Shown here one piece after another: positions 43,051-52,251 of a DNA stretch of 64,000 nt. Position numbers and translations under genes: made by a program. The DNA is from Sutterella wadsworthensis. Lineage in GTDB: Bacteria > Pseudomonadota > Gammaproteobacteria > Burkholderiales > Burkholderiaceae_F. The notes beneath the pieces were generated by a model. The model saw only the letters and a list, made by a program, of their open reading frames with translations. It did not search any database and was not told where the DNA came from. The first letter of the stretch is position 1. Each line of letters begins with the position of its first letter. The DNA is taken from assembly GCF_003315195.1 (NCBI RefSeq), contig NZ_QNRV01000004.1:1-64000 (forward strand), written 5' to 3'.

Positions 43051-44643
43051 ATGCAACTTTCTGCCAACAACATCGAGCACATTCTTCTCATCTCCTGCGC
43101 GCTCTACGTCTTTGTCGAGTGCTTTGCCTGCGCGCGTCAGGTCATTGCTGCAGAACGCGGAATCGGCAAGGTGCCGACGGGATTCCGAAACAAACTGTCA
43201 TTGGCGGCTCATCAGAAAGCCGCAGCTTTTACAAGTGAATCGGCCCAGTCGCGCCTGGTGCTCGCCTTTGTCTCCGCGGCATTCGCCGTGCTGATGACCA
43301 CGGGGCATGGTCTCACCTATCTCACAGCCCTCTTTGAAACCCTCACGGACAACACGCTTCTCGTGCAATGGTCGCTCCTTGTGAGCATCATGGGGCTCAT
43401 GGTCGTCGTGTCTCTTCCGCTGGAGTGGCTGATTCGGTACCGACTGCGGGAACGGTTCGGCTATCAGCGGCGATCGCGCAAGGAATGGTTTAAGCGAACC
43501 GTCGGCATTTCAACCGCCGGCTTGGCAGCTGCGCTCCCCGCAACAGCGCTCCTGCTCATACTGTGCGAAGTGACGGGCCCCTATTGGTGGCTCCTCCTCT
43601 GGATGCTCTATCTGGCGTGGCTTTTCTGGCGCTGGCGGCTTTCGCTGATGCGCGGACAACTTTGGAGCCGAGCTTCTCGGCCAATCCAAAATGAAGCCCT
43701 TCGCCGCAAGGTCCGCTCGCTGCTCGCAGAGGAGGGCTTTCGCATGGAGGATTTGGTCATCATGACGCGGCCGCCGGCCTGGAAGTACGCACACGTGCTG
43801 CTGCCGGGCAGCGGAGAACTTCGCCGCGTCGTTGTTTTTGCTGATACAGCAGCCAAACTCACGGAGGACGAACTGCTCGCCGTCATTGCTTCGCAGGCTG
43901 CGCGCATCAAGTTTCACCACGGCCCCTGGCGCATTGCGCTCTCGGCAGCAGGGGGTTTTATCACCTGTGCTGTACTCGGCTGGGCCGCAAACACGCCGGT
44001 ATTTTTTGAAGGGCTTGGATTCTCACCTATTCTCACCGTCATGCAGCCCGGCACCCACGCCGGATTTGCCATGGCTGCGGCGGTTATTGCCTTCCCGATC
44101 GTCTTCTTTCCGCTGCGGGCGCTCAACAACTTCATCATCCGGCAGCTTCGCTACGCCGCAGACCGGTGCGGCGCGGCAAAAATGGGCGGCGATACGCTCG
44201 CACGGGCACTCGCCAAGCTTCACCGCGACTACACCAATACGCTTACACCCTCGCGCTTTTATTCGGTTTTGCACTACGATCACCCGCATGCTGCCATGCG
44301 CGTTGCGCATCTTCTAAAGTACATGCGTGCACGCAAACTCGAGCCGCACCTTGCAGATCCGGCACCAGCGCTCCCAACGGTCCTCTCTCAGGAGCAAGCC
44401 ATTACACGAGCGCTGCGCCGTGAACGCACGTCCTTTAACGCTGCCCGGCGGGAAGCCGAAGAAGCGCTCACTCAGGAACTGCTCACGCAGCACGATTGGG
44501 TTGACGATGACGGTTTTGATGACGATCCCAGCAAAACCGGAAAATCCGAACGCCCAACACCGAAAGCTTCAATTTCAATGCCTGACGTCCCCCATATTGC
44601 CGCAGTGACTCCTGCGGCATCCTCACCTTCTCAGCATGGCTAA
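43051..44643 (+). CDS. M48A (Ste24-like) membrane peptidase homologue with a destroyed zinc site
   Basis: The 530-residue protein has the architecture of Ste24/HtpX-like M48A peptidases. Membrane segments cover about residues 10-195 and 290-360, with the catalytic domain between and after. Conserved context is intact (TEDELLAVIA at 271-280; TLTPSRFYSVLHYDHPHAAMRVAHLL late in the chain). However, the expected HELGH is replaced by SQAAR at about 281-285. The third zinc ligand region RRHEYQAD is also changed, to QLRYAAD. All three metal ligands therefore appear lost, and I infer a catalytically inactive pseudoprotease. It is clearly maintained: the frame is open for 530 codons, and its stop overlaps the start of rsgA. 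The C-terminal 100 residues are charged and low-complexity. Confidence 0.8.
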   Translation: MQLSANNIEHILLISCALYVFVECFACARQVIAAERGIGKVPTGFRNKLSLAAHQKAAAFTSESAQSRLVLAFVSAAFAVLMTTGHGLTYLTALFETLTDNTLLVQWSLLVSIMGLMVVVSLPLEWLIRYRLRERFGYQRRSRKEWFKRTVGISTAGLAAALPATALLLILCEVTGPYWWLLLWMLYLAWLFWRWRLSLMRGQLWSRASRPIQNEALRRKVRSLLAEEGFRMEDLVIMTRPPAWKYAHVLLPGSGELRRVVVFADTAAKLTEDELLAVIASQAARIKFHHGPWRIALSAAGGFITCAVLGWAANTPVFFEGLGFSPILTVMQPGTHAGFAMAAAVIAFPIVFFPLRALNNFIIRQLRYAADRCGAAKMGGDTLARALAKLHRDYTNTLTPSRFYSVLHYDHPHAAMRVAHLLKYMRARKLEPHLADPAPALPTVLSQEQAITRALRRERTSFNAARREAEEALTQELLTQHDWVDDDGFDDDPSKTGKSERPTPKASISMPDVPHIAAVTPAASSPSQHG

Positions 44644-45583
44644 ACGCAACTCTTCCGGCCGACGTCCGGCCTCTGCCGCACAGCCCGAAACACTCCTTTT
44701 CGGCCGAGTCACTGCCGGTCACGGGCGCCACTATGTCGTCACGCTCGATACCGGTGAACAGCTCGTAGCACACCGCCGCGGGAAAAAGGGAGATGTCGCC
44801 GTGGGGGACCGGGTGGGCTGCACGCCTCCCGTCTCGGGCATTGCCGCAATTGAGACGATTGAAGATCGTCGAACGCTCCTATACCGCTCTGACGAGTGGC
44901 GCGTAAAAACCTTAGCCGCCAACGCGGATCTCTGCGCCGTCGTTTTTGCACCGCGGCCGACCTTTAATCCGTGGTTCATCTGGAAAGCGCTGCTGGCTGC
45001 CCACCAAGCCGGGATTCCGGCAGTTGTCATCCGCAACAAGCTCGATCTGTCAGACGGCCGAACGGCCGCCGACCAGCAAACAGCGCTGCTGCGCTCGATC
45101 GGCGCACAGACGATTGAAATATCAGCGTCAGAGCGGCCTGATGAAGCCCGCGCCAAACTGCTCGAAGTCTTTACGGGCAAAACCGTGCTCCTCGTCGGAC
45201 AGTCCGGCATGGGCAAGTCGACGATCCTCAATCTCCTCGTGCCGGAAGCTAATGCGCAGACGCGAGAATTTTCCGAAGCACTTGACCTCGGCAAGCAGAC
45301 AACGACGGCGGCTGCCTGGCATGCAGCCCCTGAATGGCAGGGTGCCGTCATCGACACACCGGGTTTTCAGGAGTTCGGGCTCGCTCATCTGTCGCTTTCA
45401 GACATTCTTCGCGCCATGCCTGACATCGCCGAGCACGCCGTCGGCTGTCGCTTCTTCAACTGCCGCCATCTCCATGAACCCGGCTGCGGCGTCAAAGCAG
45501 CACTTGAGGCCGGTTTGATTGACCCCGCCCGCTACGCCTTTTATGAGGCAGCGGCTAAGGATGCGGATCCGCTGCCTCGCTAA
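44636..45583 (+). CDS. rsgA: Ribosome small-subunit-dependent GTPase RsgA
   Basis: RsgA is a late-acting 30S assembly GTPase with circularly permuted motifs. An N-terminal OB fold (TLLFGRVTAGHGRHYVVTLD) is followed by G4 IRNKLDL, G1 GQSGMGKSTILN and G3 DTPGFQEFGLAHL. The C-terminal zinc finger CRFFNCRHLHEPGCGVKAAL carries the Cys/His ligands. Length 315 is typical. The ATG overlaps the upstream gene by eight bases, indicating translational coupling. Confidence 0.96.
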   Translation: MAKRNSSGRRPASAAQPETLLFGRVTAGHGRHYVVTLDTGEQLVAHRRGKKGDVAVGDRVGCTPPVSGIAAIETIEDRRTLLYRSDEWRVKTLAANADLCAVVFAPRPTFNPWFIWKALLAAHQAGIPAVVIRNKLDLSDGRTAADQQTALLRSIGAQTIEISASERPDEARAKLLEVFTGKTVLLVGQSGMGKSTILNLLVPEANAQTREFSEALDLGKQTTTAAAWHAAPEWQGAVIDTPGFQEFGLAHLSLSDILRAMPDIAEHAVGCRFFNCRHLHEPGCGVKAALEAGLIDPARYAFYEAAAKDADPLPR

Positions 45584-45745
45584 CGGCTGCCCTTTTTTCT
45601 GAAGCAAATTCGGCAGAGGATCTTTGGACATCGTCAATTCCGCAGCAGGTTACTTCTCTCGACGGATAGTTTTTGCGGCCGATCTCTTCCTACAATCTTT
45701 CGCCGCCCAATAAGCGGCCGCAAGGATAAAGAATACAGACCAGTC

Positions 45746-46915
45746 ATGATCACCGACCCTACCCTGTCGAGCACGGATCCAAAGCCTTCAGCGCCCAAAG
45801 CGCCTAAGGTCATCCGCATCACGCCTCGCCCAGCGCTGCCCATTCCGCAGTCCGGCCCCGTTGCGCGTGCGCCGCGTCCCGACGGACTTCCCGGCACGCG
45901 CTGGATCGACCGCCTTGGCCGACCGCTCACCGACCTGCGGATCTCCGTCACCGACCACTGCAACTTCCGCTGCCGCTACTGCATGCCGAAGGAAAAATAT
46001 GCCCAGAACCACAACTTTTTGGCGATGACGGAGCTCCTCACCTTTGACGAAATTCTGCGTGTCTCGCGCATTGCTGTTGCCAACGGCATTGAGAAGATTC
46101 GTCTCACCGGCGGGGAACCGCTCTTACGCAAGGGCATTGAAAACCTCGTAGCGCAGCTTGCCGCTTTGCGGACGCCCGCGGGCAAGCCCATCGATCTGGC
46201 CATGACGACGAACGGATCGCTTCTCATCAAAAAGGCGCAGGCTTTGAAGGACGCCGGCCTTGGCCGAATCACGGTGAGTCTCGACGGCATCGATGAAGAC
46301 ATCTTTCAGAGCTTTAACGACGTAGGCTACCCCGCCGCGAAGGTACTCGAGGCCATCGACTTCGCCCGTCAGGTGGGTTTCAAGGTCAAGGTCAATACCG
46401 TTGTCAAAAAAGGCGTCAATGAAGGGGAAATCCTCAAGATCTGCGAAGTCTTCCGCGGCACCGGCGTGACGCCGCGCTTTATTGAATATATGGACGTCGG
46501 CAATGCCAACGACTGGCGCATGGACGAAGTGGTCCCTTCACGCGAAGTCGTGGCACGCATTGCCCAACGCTGGCCGGTGGAATCGCTTTCACCCACAGCA
46601 CCCGGCGAAACTGCCGCACGCTGGCGTTACTTGGACGGCGGCGGCGAATTCGGCGTCATCAGCTCCGTCACGCGGGCCTTCTGCCGTACCTGCTCACGCG
46701 TGCGCCTCTCAATGGAAGGGCGCCTTTACCTCTGTCTTTTTGCCTCGATCGGCTGCGACCTGCGCACCATGCTTCGCGGCGGCTGTACGGACAGCGAACT
46801 CGAGACTGCCATCGGCCGAATCTGGTCCGCGCGAGAAGACCGCTACTCGGAACTGCGTTCCATGGGAGCGGCGCCGAGTCGTCAGAAAGTCGAAATGAAC
46901 TATATTGGCGGCTGA
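45746..46915 (+). CDS. moaA: GTP 3',8-cyclase, molybdenum cofactor synthesis
   Basis: MoaA is a radical SAM enzyme that rearranges GTP in the first step of molybdopterin synthesis. The SAM-cluster motif is DHCNFRCRYCMP (about residues 71-82). RLTGGEPLLRKG and RITVSLDGID are family signatures. The C-terminal cluster cysteines are in FCRTCSRVRLSMEGRLYLCLF, and the protein ends in the conserved Gly-Gly. Length 389 exceeds the usual 330 by an N-terminal Pro/Ala-rich tail of about 50 residues (APKAPKVIRITPRPALPIPQ). It is separated from moaE-moaD-moeA (62.4-64 kb). Pathway presence implies molybdo-enzymes elsewhere. Confidence 0.96.
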   Translation: MITDPTLSSTDPKPSAPKAPKVIRITPRPALPIPQSGPVARAPRPDGLPGTRWIDRLGRPLTDLRISVTDHCNFRCRYCMPKEKYAQNHNFLAMTELLTFDEILRVSRIAVANGIEKIRLTGGEPLLRKGIENLVAQLAALRTPAGKPIDLAMTTNGSLLIKKAQALKDAGLGRITVSLDGIDEDIFQSFNDVGYPAAKVLEAIDFARQVGFKVKVNTVVKKGVNEGEILKICEVFRGTGVTPRFIEYMDVGNANDWRMDEVVPSREVVARIAQRWPVESLSPTAPGETAARWRYLDGGGEFGVISSVTRAFCRTCSRVRLSMEGRLYLCLFASIGCDLRTMLRGGCTDSELETAIGRIWSAREDRYSELRSMGAAPSRQKVEMNYIGG

Positions 46916-47080
46916 TGCCGCCGCCCATTGAATAAATAGATCATTTTCGATTGTTTTCAGAGAAATTTGCCATTTTATTGGTAAATATCGGTCTGCATCC
47001 GACTTCTCAATTAGGCGATCTCCCTCGGCTGACCGCAATCGGGCCCTATACTTCACAGGCTCAGCATGGGCGAGGAGTCG

Positions 47081-47149
47081 GTTTTGAGGGCTCTTCGCGC
47101 CTGCCGTCCCTCAAAAACACGCGTCCTCCTGAACCCGATCAGGATCGGG
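47081..47149 (+). promoter_or_regulatory. Two hairpins in the putP leader
   Basis: GTTTTGAGGG (47081-47090) pairs with CCCTCAAAAAC (47108-47118). A second stem, CCCGAT/ATCGGG, lies at 47134-47149. They sit directly upstream of the putP start codon and could form a regulatory leader. No known riboswitch class was recognised. Confidence 0.35.
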
Positions 47150-47197
47150 AGACGTCCGCTAACAAACAAAAAGCTACCAAGAGAGCGCGCGAGTCCT

Positions 47198-48688
47198 ATG
47201 TTTTCCAATCCTACAGCCGTCACCTTCATCGGCTACCTCATCGTGATGGTCGGCGTCGGCGTCTTTGCCTATTACTACACCCGCAGCTACACCGACTTTA
47301 TTCTCGGCGGACGCAGTCTCGGAGGCTTTGTGACCGCGCTTTCCGTCGGCGCTTCCGATATGAGCGGCTGGCTGCTGATGGGACTCCCCGGCGCCGTTTT
47401 CCTCTTTGGCGTTTCTCAAAGCTGGATCGCTATCGGGCTTATTCTGGGTTCATGGCTCAACTGGCGATTTGCCGCTGCACGACTGCGCGTCTATACCGAA
47501 AAAGCGCATAACTCCCTGACGCTGCCCGATTATCTGACGCATCGGTTTGAAGACAAGTCCAACGCTCTTCGCATCATTGCCTCTGCCGTCATTCTCATCT
47601 TCTTTACGATCTACTGCGCATCAGGCGTCGTCGCAGGGGCCCGCCTCTTTGAAAACACCTTCCACATGGAATACGAAACCGCACTCATCATTGGTGCGGC
47701 AGCGACGATTCTTTACGTGTTCATCGGCGGCTTCCTCGCGGTCAGCTGGACCGACACCATTCAAGCGGCCATCATGTGCGTTGCACTCGTCGTCACCCCG
47801 ATTGCCGTCATGTACGACGCGGGCGGCTTTTCTGCGACGACAGCACGTCTGGCAGAAATCAACCCGAGCATGCTCAACATGATGGAAGGTCAGACGGTTA
47901 TCGGCGTCATCAGTCTTCTGGCATGGGGACTCGGTTACTTCGGGCAGCCGCATATTCTCGTGCGCTTCATGGCCGCCAAATCCATCAAGGTAATTCCGAA
48001 TGCCCGCCGCGTCGCCACGCTGTGGATGCTCTTTTGCTTGGCGGGCGCTGTGGGCGTGGGCTTCTTCGGTGCTGCGTACTTCTCGCTTCACCCGGATGTA
48101 GCGGGCCTCGTCAAAGAAAATCACGAACGCGTCTTCATTGTTCTCTCCTCACTCCTCTTTAACCCCTGGATCGCCGGTCTGCTGATGTCAGCCATTCTTG
48201 CGGCCGTTATGTCCACGCTTTCCTGCCAGCTGCTCGTCTGCTCCTCCACCCTGACGCAGGACTTTTACCGCAGTTTCCTTCGCCCCAAGGCCACACAGCG
48301 CGAACTCGTCTGGGTAGGCCGCGCCATGGTGCTCGCCATTTCGGTGGTCTCTGTCTGGATGGCAAGCGACCCCTCGAGCCTGGTGCTCTCACTGGTCTCT
48401 TACGCCTGGGCTGGCTTTGGCGCAGCCTTTGGTCCTGTGATTCTCATCTCTCTCTGGTGGAAGCGCATGACCCGCATGGGCGCGCTCTGCGGCATGGTGG
48501 TGGGAGCTGCCACGGTGCTCATTTGGAACCATTTCGCTTGGTTTGGGCTCTATGAAATCATTCCCGGATTCCTTTTTGCCTCGATTGCGATCTATCTCGG
48601 CAGCATGCTTGACCGCAAACCTGATGACGAAGTGGCCGAAACTTTCGACGCCGTAGAGGCTGAAGTGAAGGCCGCAGGCGTGCGTTAA
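47198..48688 (+). CDS. putP: Sodium/proline symporter
   Basis: PutP imports proline with sodium ions. The 496-residue solute:sodium symporter has about 13 membrane segments. Family landmarks are the N-terminal YTDFILGGRSLGGFVTALSVGASDMSGWLLMGLPGA, LPDYLTHRFEDKS, YVFIGGFLAVSWTDTIQA, GLGYFGQPHILVRFMA and the late LLMSAILAAVMSTLSCQLLVCSSTLTQDFYR. The ATG at 47198 fits the family N-terminus; the 44-residue basic extension of the longer frame is rejected. A strong terminator follows. No putA is adjacent, so proline may serve as osmolyte or carbon source. Related pantothenate or acetate symporters are less likely. Confidence 0.92.
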   Translation: MFSNPTAVTFIGYLIVMVGVGVFAYYYTRSYTDFILGGRSLGGFVTALSVGASDMSGWLLMGLPGAVFLFGVSQSWIAIGLILGSWLNWRFAAARLRVYTEKAHNSLTLPDYLTHRFEDKSNALRIIASAVILIFFTIYCASGVVAGARLFENTFHMEYETALIIGAAATILYVFIGGFLAVSWTDTIQAAIMCVALVVTPIAVMYDAGGFSATTARLAEINPSMLNMMEGQTVIGVISLLAWGLGYFGQPHILVRFMAAKSIKVIPNARRVATLWMLFCLAGAVGVGFFGAAYFSLHPDVAGLVKENHERVFIVLSSLLFNPWIAGLLMSAILAAVMSTLSCQLLVCSSTLTQDFYRSFLRPKATQRELVWVGRAMVLAISVVSVWMASDPSSLVLSLVSYAWAGFGAAFGPVILISLWWKRMTRMGALCGMVVGAATVLIWNHFAWFGLYEIIPGFLFASIAIYLGSMLDRKPDDEVAETFDAVEAEVKAAGVR

Positions 48689-48732
48689 ATTTCCCGCGTG
48701 CGCTGCGGCGCACGCAGCCTCTCCTCTCAAAG

Positions 48733-48760
48733 CCCGACGTTCAAGCGAACGTCGGGTTTT
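48733..48760 (+). terminator. Rho-independent terminator of putP
   Basis: A perfect 10-pair stem CCCGACGTTC/GAACGTCGGG with a four-base loop, followed by TTTT. It lies about 45 bases after the putP stop. Confidence 0.88.
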
Positions 48761-48977
48761 GTCGTTCCAGAAGTGTTGACATTTTTTATTCGTTCAGAGC
48801 TTGACCCCGGCAGCAGGAAACTAGGATAGAACCCTTAAGAACAAATAGATAGTCTGCAGTTTTTGAATTTTTGCACTGACTATGCTTCTATTCATCCTTT
48901 AGGTCAATCGATGCAGTTTCCTTCATTCCGCATCGATCATTTCAACGATATCAACAGCATATTTAGGATAAAAAATC

Positions 48978-50582
48978 ATGGCTGTTCAACACTTCTCACG
49001 CAGCGCGCGCACCCGCACCTTCCGCCTTTCGTCCGTTTTTGCAATCATTGCGGCGGCCGGGATTGCCGCGGCTGGTTCGATTAACGTGCAGGCACGGGAT
49101 TTAACGGCGGCCGTGAACTCCAACTTCTCGACGCTCGACACCTGGGACGCGATCGACAACTTGTCGCGCGCCGTTTCGTCCTCCATCTACGAAGGGCTCT
49201 ACCGGTTCGACACCAACCTCACGCCTCAGCCGCAGCTCGCCGAGTCCTATACCGTGTCCGACGACGGCTTGGTCTACACCTTCAAGCTCCGTCCGAACGT
49301 CAAGTATCAGGACGGCTCGGACTTCACCGCCGAAACGGTCAAGATGAACTTTGACCGCGGCATGAATCCCGCTTCCAAGCTTACCCGCCGCACTTTCTTC
49401 TCGTTCGTGGACAAGGTGGAGGCCGTTGATCCGCTTACCGTCCGCTTTACGCTCAAGCAGCCCACCGCCGGCTTCATTGCTCGTCTCTCCAACGGCACCG
49501 CCTCAATGGTCTGCCCGAGCCTGCTCAAGAAGGCGGCTGCCGCCGGTGATGCTGCAGCAGCCAAGAAAGTAACGGCCTATGAAGCCTGCGGCACGGGGCC
49601 GTACACACTCAAGCACTTTGAACCCACCGAAGTGCTCGAAGTGGTAAAGAACCCCAACTACCGCGTCGCGGGACTGCCCAAATTCGACAGTCTTCGCTGG
49701 GTTCCTGTTGCTGAAAACTCCACCCGCGCCATGATGCTTCGCACCGGTGAAGCGCAATTCATCTGGCCCGTGCCGGCGGAACAAGTGAAGGCACTCGAAG
49801 CCGACGACAAGCTTTCCATTCAAAAGACGCCTTCGGTAGTGACCCGCTACATCTCCATGAACGAGACGAAGAAGCCCTTTAACGACGTGCGCGTACGCAA
49901 GGCCATCAGTCTTGCCATCAACCGCAACGCACTTATCAAGGTGGCCTATAACGGCCTTGCGGTGCCGTCCACCGGCTATCTGCCCCCGCAGATTGAGGGC
50001 GCTGTCAACTACGGCCCCTTCCCGTATGACCCCAAGGCTGCTCGCGAACTTCTGAAGGAAGCGGGCTTCCCGGAGGGCTTCCATGCGACGCTCTGGTCGG
50101 CCTACAACGACGGCAAGACGCTCAAAACGCTGCAGTTCCTGCAGCAGCAGCTCGCTCAAGTCGGCATCCATGTCGAGACCCGCGCACTTGAAGCCGGCCA
50201 GCGCTCGCTCATTTACAGCGCCCAGACACCGGCCGACAGTCAGCATCAGCTCTATCTGATCGGCTGGACCAACTCTGCCGCGGAGCCCGACTGGGGTCTG
50301 CGTCCGTTGCTCGACAGCCGCAGTGCGCCGCCGGTTTTGAATAATGATTCCTATTACAAGAATCCGAAGGTAGACGAACTCTTCGATAAGGCAGCTGCCG
50401 AACCCAATCCGCAAAAGCGCGCCGCGCTTTATAAGGAACTTCAGGATACCGTCAATGCTGACAGTCCCTGGGCGCCCCTTGTTTTCGAAATGATGACGGC
50501 GGGCGCTGTCAAGCCGCTCAAAAACTTTGCCGTGCTCCCCGACGGAAGCTTCGACTTCTATCAGGCGGATTGGCAGGAATAA
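48978..50582 (+). CDS. Orphan periplasmic binding protein of the oligopeptide/glutathione type (GsiB-like)
   Basis: The 534-residue precursor has a long signal peptide (hydrophobic core SSVFAIIAAAGIAAAGS, cleavage near NVQA). It then shows the SBP family 5 fold: SNFSTLDTWDAIDNLSRAV, LAESYTVSDDGLVYTFKLR, CGTGPYTLKHFEP, and KAISLAINRNALIKVAYNG. The closest relative I recognise is E. coli GsiB, the glutathione-binding protein of the GsiABCD importer. Shared stretches include LAESYTVSDDG and RYISMNETKKPF. No permease or ATPase gene is nearby, so it must use components encoded elsewhere or serve as a sensor. Ligand specificity is inferred only. AGGAT precedes the ATG, and a terminator follows. Confidence 0.87.
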   Translation: MAVQHFSRSARTRTFRLSSVFAIIAAAGIAAAGSINVQARDLTAAVNSNFSTLDTWDAIDNLSRAVSSSIYEGLYRFDTNLTPQPQLAESYTVSDDGLVYTFKLRPNVKYQDGSDFTAETVKMNFDRGMNPASKLTRRTFFSFVDKVEAVDPLTVRFTLKQPTAGFIARLSNGTASMVCPSLLKKAAAAGDAAAAKKVTAYEACGTGPYTLKHFEPTEVLEVVKNPNYRVAGLPKFDSLRWVPVAENSTRAMMLRTGEAQFIWPVPAEQVKALEADDKLSIQKTPSVVTRYISMNETKKPFNDVRVRKAISLAINRNALIKVAYNGLAVPSTGYLPPQIEGAVNYGPFPYDPKAARELLKEAGFPEGFHATLWSAYNDGKTLKTLQFLQQQLAQVGIHVETRALEAGQRSLIYSAQTPADSQHQLYLIGWTNSAAEPDWGLRPLLDSRSAPPVLNNDSYYKNPKVDELFDKAAAEPNPQKRAALYKELQDTVNADSPWAPLVFEMMTAGAVKPLKNFAVLPDGSFDFYQADWQE

Positions 50583-50616
50583 GTTCTAGTCCGCTCAAAG
50601 TGAATTAGGTTTACGA

Positions 50617-50650
50617 GGGACGTTTGCTGTCATTGCAAGCGTCCCTTTTC
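50617..50650 (+). terminator. Rho-independent terminator of the binding-protein gene
   Basis: AGGGACG-TGC pairs with GCA-CGTCCCT and is followed by TTTTCCTTTT. It starts 35 bases after the stop codon. Confidence 0.78.
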
Positions 50651-50777
50651 CTTTTGCAAAGTCTCAGAAATCTCTGCGTTCTTAAGAAATACCGCTCTCA
50701 CCTCCGCGCTAAAATGGCGGGTTCCTTTTTCTCATTGTTCTATCTGTGCAGCATTGTCTGCTGCGTCCATCGCCGTC

Positions 50778-52037
50778 ATGTCCAACACCAATCCGCTCGT
50801 TGCCCAGCTCATTAAGCTTCTCCCGTTCCTCGGACGCAATGTCTGCTACAGCGACCGGGAGCTTGCCATGAAGCGCTTCCGCAGGATGCTCGCCGAACAG
50901 CCGAACGCCTTCCTGGATGCCTACGACGCGGCGATTGCGGAAATCCGCAAGATCTACCCCCACGAAAGCGCCGACTTGATTGACAGTGCCGCGCTCTCGG
51001 AGTTGGAAGATCAGGCGGTCGCCGAAACGAAAAGCGACGGCACAACGATCGCCGTTTATGCAGCGGGCTTTTTTGCCTATGGATTGGAAAATCAGCCGCT
51101 CGCGAGTGAGCTGCTTGAACCCGAAGACGGCGAAAAGCTTCGCGAACTGCTTTACCGCGAATATTTTGACGAATCCAATGCTCAGATTCGCATCTATGAG
51201 CATCTCATTCCGCTCAATCACCTGATCATTGCCAATCCCGATGAAAGTCAGCGGTTTCTCGAAGTGATGGCCACGGCGAAATCTCATTTCGTACCGACAG
51301 CGCCGTCAGTCGACTACCCTGGCGTATCGGCCAACTATGACGAAGAGGACGACAGCGACATTGCCGCCCGCTTCCGCGTCGTACTCTTCACGGTCAAGCA
51401 AAAGGACGCTTCTAAGCCGATGCAGAAGACGCCTTTCCGCTTTAACGGCTTTGCGGTGCCCAAGGGTGAAAACATCTCGCTCTCAAACGACATGATTCTC
51501 GCTACGCCTTGGGGCGCAGAATTTTCCGTCCTCATTTCCCGCCGCTGCGGACGCGGGCTGCGTTATGCCGTCACTGAACCCTACCTTCTCAACGATACGG
51601 TTCGTCAGCTCGATTACGTCGTAGGCCTCAAGCGTGTCATGGTGGCCTTCACGCGTACGGCGCTAGACGCCAATGTCAACCCCGAAGATCTGATTGTGAG
51701 TTTCGGCGCCTTCACCGATCCGGTGCGCGGGTATTCGGAGCTGCGCGTTGCTTTTGCGCTCCCCAGCGCCCCGGATGAACTCATTAACGGCGTGCCGATT
51801 CCGCTGCCGTCGCCCATGACGGAACAGTCGGCAGAAGAGCTCGCCAAATTGGTACGCGCTTCGTTTGAATTTGAAGGCATTCGCTTCCGCCACCCGGTCG
51901 GTGAGCTTTGCCCGCTGCTCGTTGCCGAACCGGACTCCATGGACCGGCTCTATAACTCCATCCACAATCTTCAGCGCCCGCTCATTAAGCCGGACTCTAC
52001 GCCCAAACCCAGCATTCCAAGCATGCTCCTTAACTGA
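50778..52037 (+). CDS. Uncharacterised protein resembling DUF2863
   Basis: This 419-residue soluble protein has no signal peptide or membrane segment. The stretch LLNDTVRQLDYVVGLKRVMVAFTRTALDANVNPEDLIVSFGAF (about residues 275-317) and the following SELRVAFAL are what I recall of the DUF2863 family. That family is largely restricted to Burkholderiales and has no known function. The N-terminal third is helical and acidic (AEQPNAFLDAYDAAIAEIRKIYP). The middle has an alpha/beta part (RFRVVLFTVKQKDASKP). The start is taken as ATG 50778; ATG 50754 is possible. It appears monocistronic, between a terminator upstream and a bidirectional one downstream. Family assignment is from memory and uncertain. 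Confidence 0.7.
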   Translation: MSNTNPLVAQLIKLLPFLGRNVCYSDRELAMKRFRRMLAEQPNAFLDAYDAAIAEIRKIYPHESADLIDSAALSELEDQAVAETKSDGTTIAVYAAGFFAYGLENQPLASELLEPEDGEKLRELLYREYFDESNAQIRIYEHLIPLNHLIIANPDESQRFLEVMATAKSHFVPTAPSVDYPGVSANYDEEDDSDIAARFRVVLFTVKQKDASKPMQKTPFRFNGFAVPKGENISLSNDMILATPWGAEFSVLISRRCGRGLRYAVTEPYLLNDTVRQLDYVVGLKRVMVAFTRTALDANVNPEDLIVSFGAFTDPVRGYSELRVAFALPSAPDELINGVPIPLPSPMTEQSAEELAKLVRASFEFEGIRFRHPVGELCPLLVAEPDSMDRLYNSIHNLQRPLIKPDSTPKPSIPSMLLN

Positions 52038-52198
52038 GAAGCGTATTGGTGCTTCACCTTTTTGAGCTCTCCAAGCAGGCGGCCCAACGGGCTGAAGACT
52101 GCCATGACCCACCCGGCAGCCAGCGCCATTCTGACCAACAAACGTCAGAAATAAAGCGAGGCGCAAGCTGACGGTGGAATTTTCACGCAGTACAGGAA

Positions 52199-52220
52199 GG
52201 AATGGGCTGACGCCCATTCC
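52199..52220. terminator. Bidirectional hairpin between convergent genes
   Basis: GGAATGGGC pairs perfectly with GCCCATTCC around a four-base loop, midway between convergent stop codons. The U-run is weak on both sides. Confidence 0.6.
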
Positions 52221-52251
52221 CTCTCAATAGGCATGACTCAGTGCGTCAAAC

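Noticed and set aside
48776-48781. TTGACA as -35 element of the GsiB-like gene
   Set aside because: No acceptable -10 hexamer lies 16-18 bases downstream.
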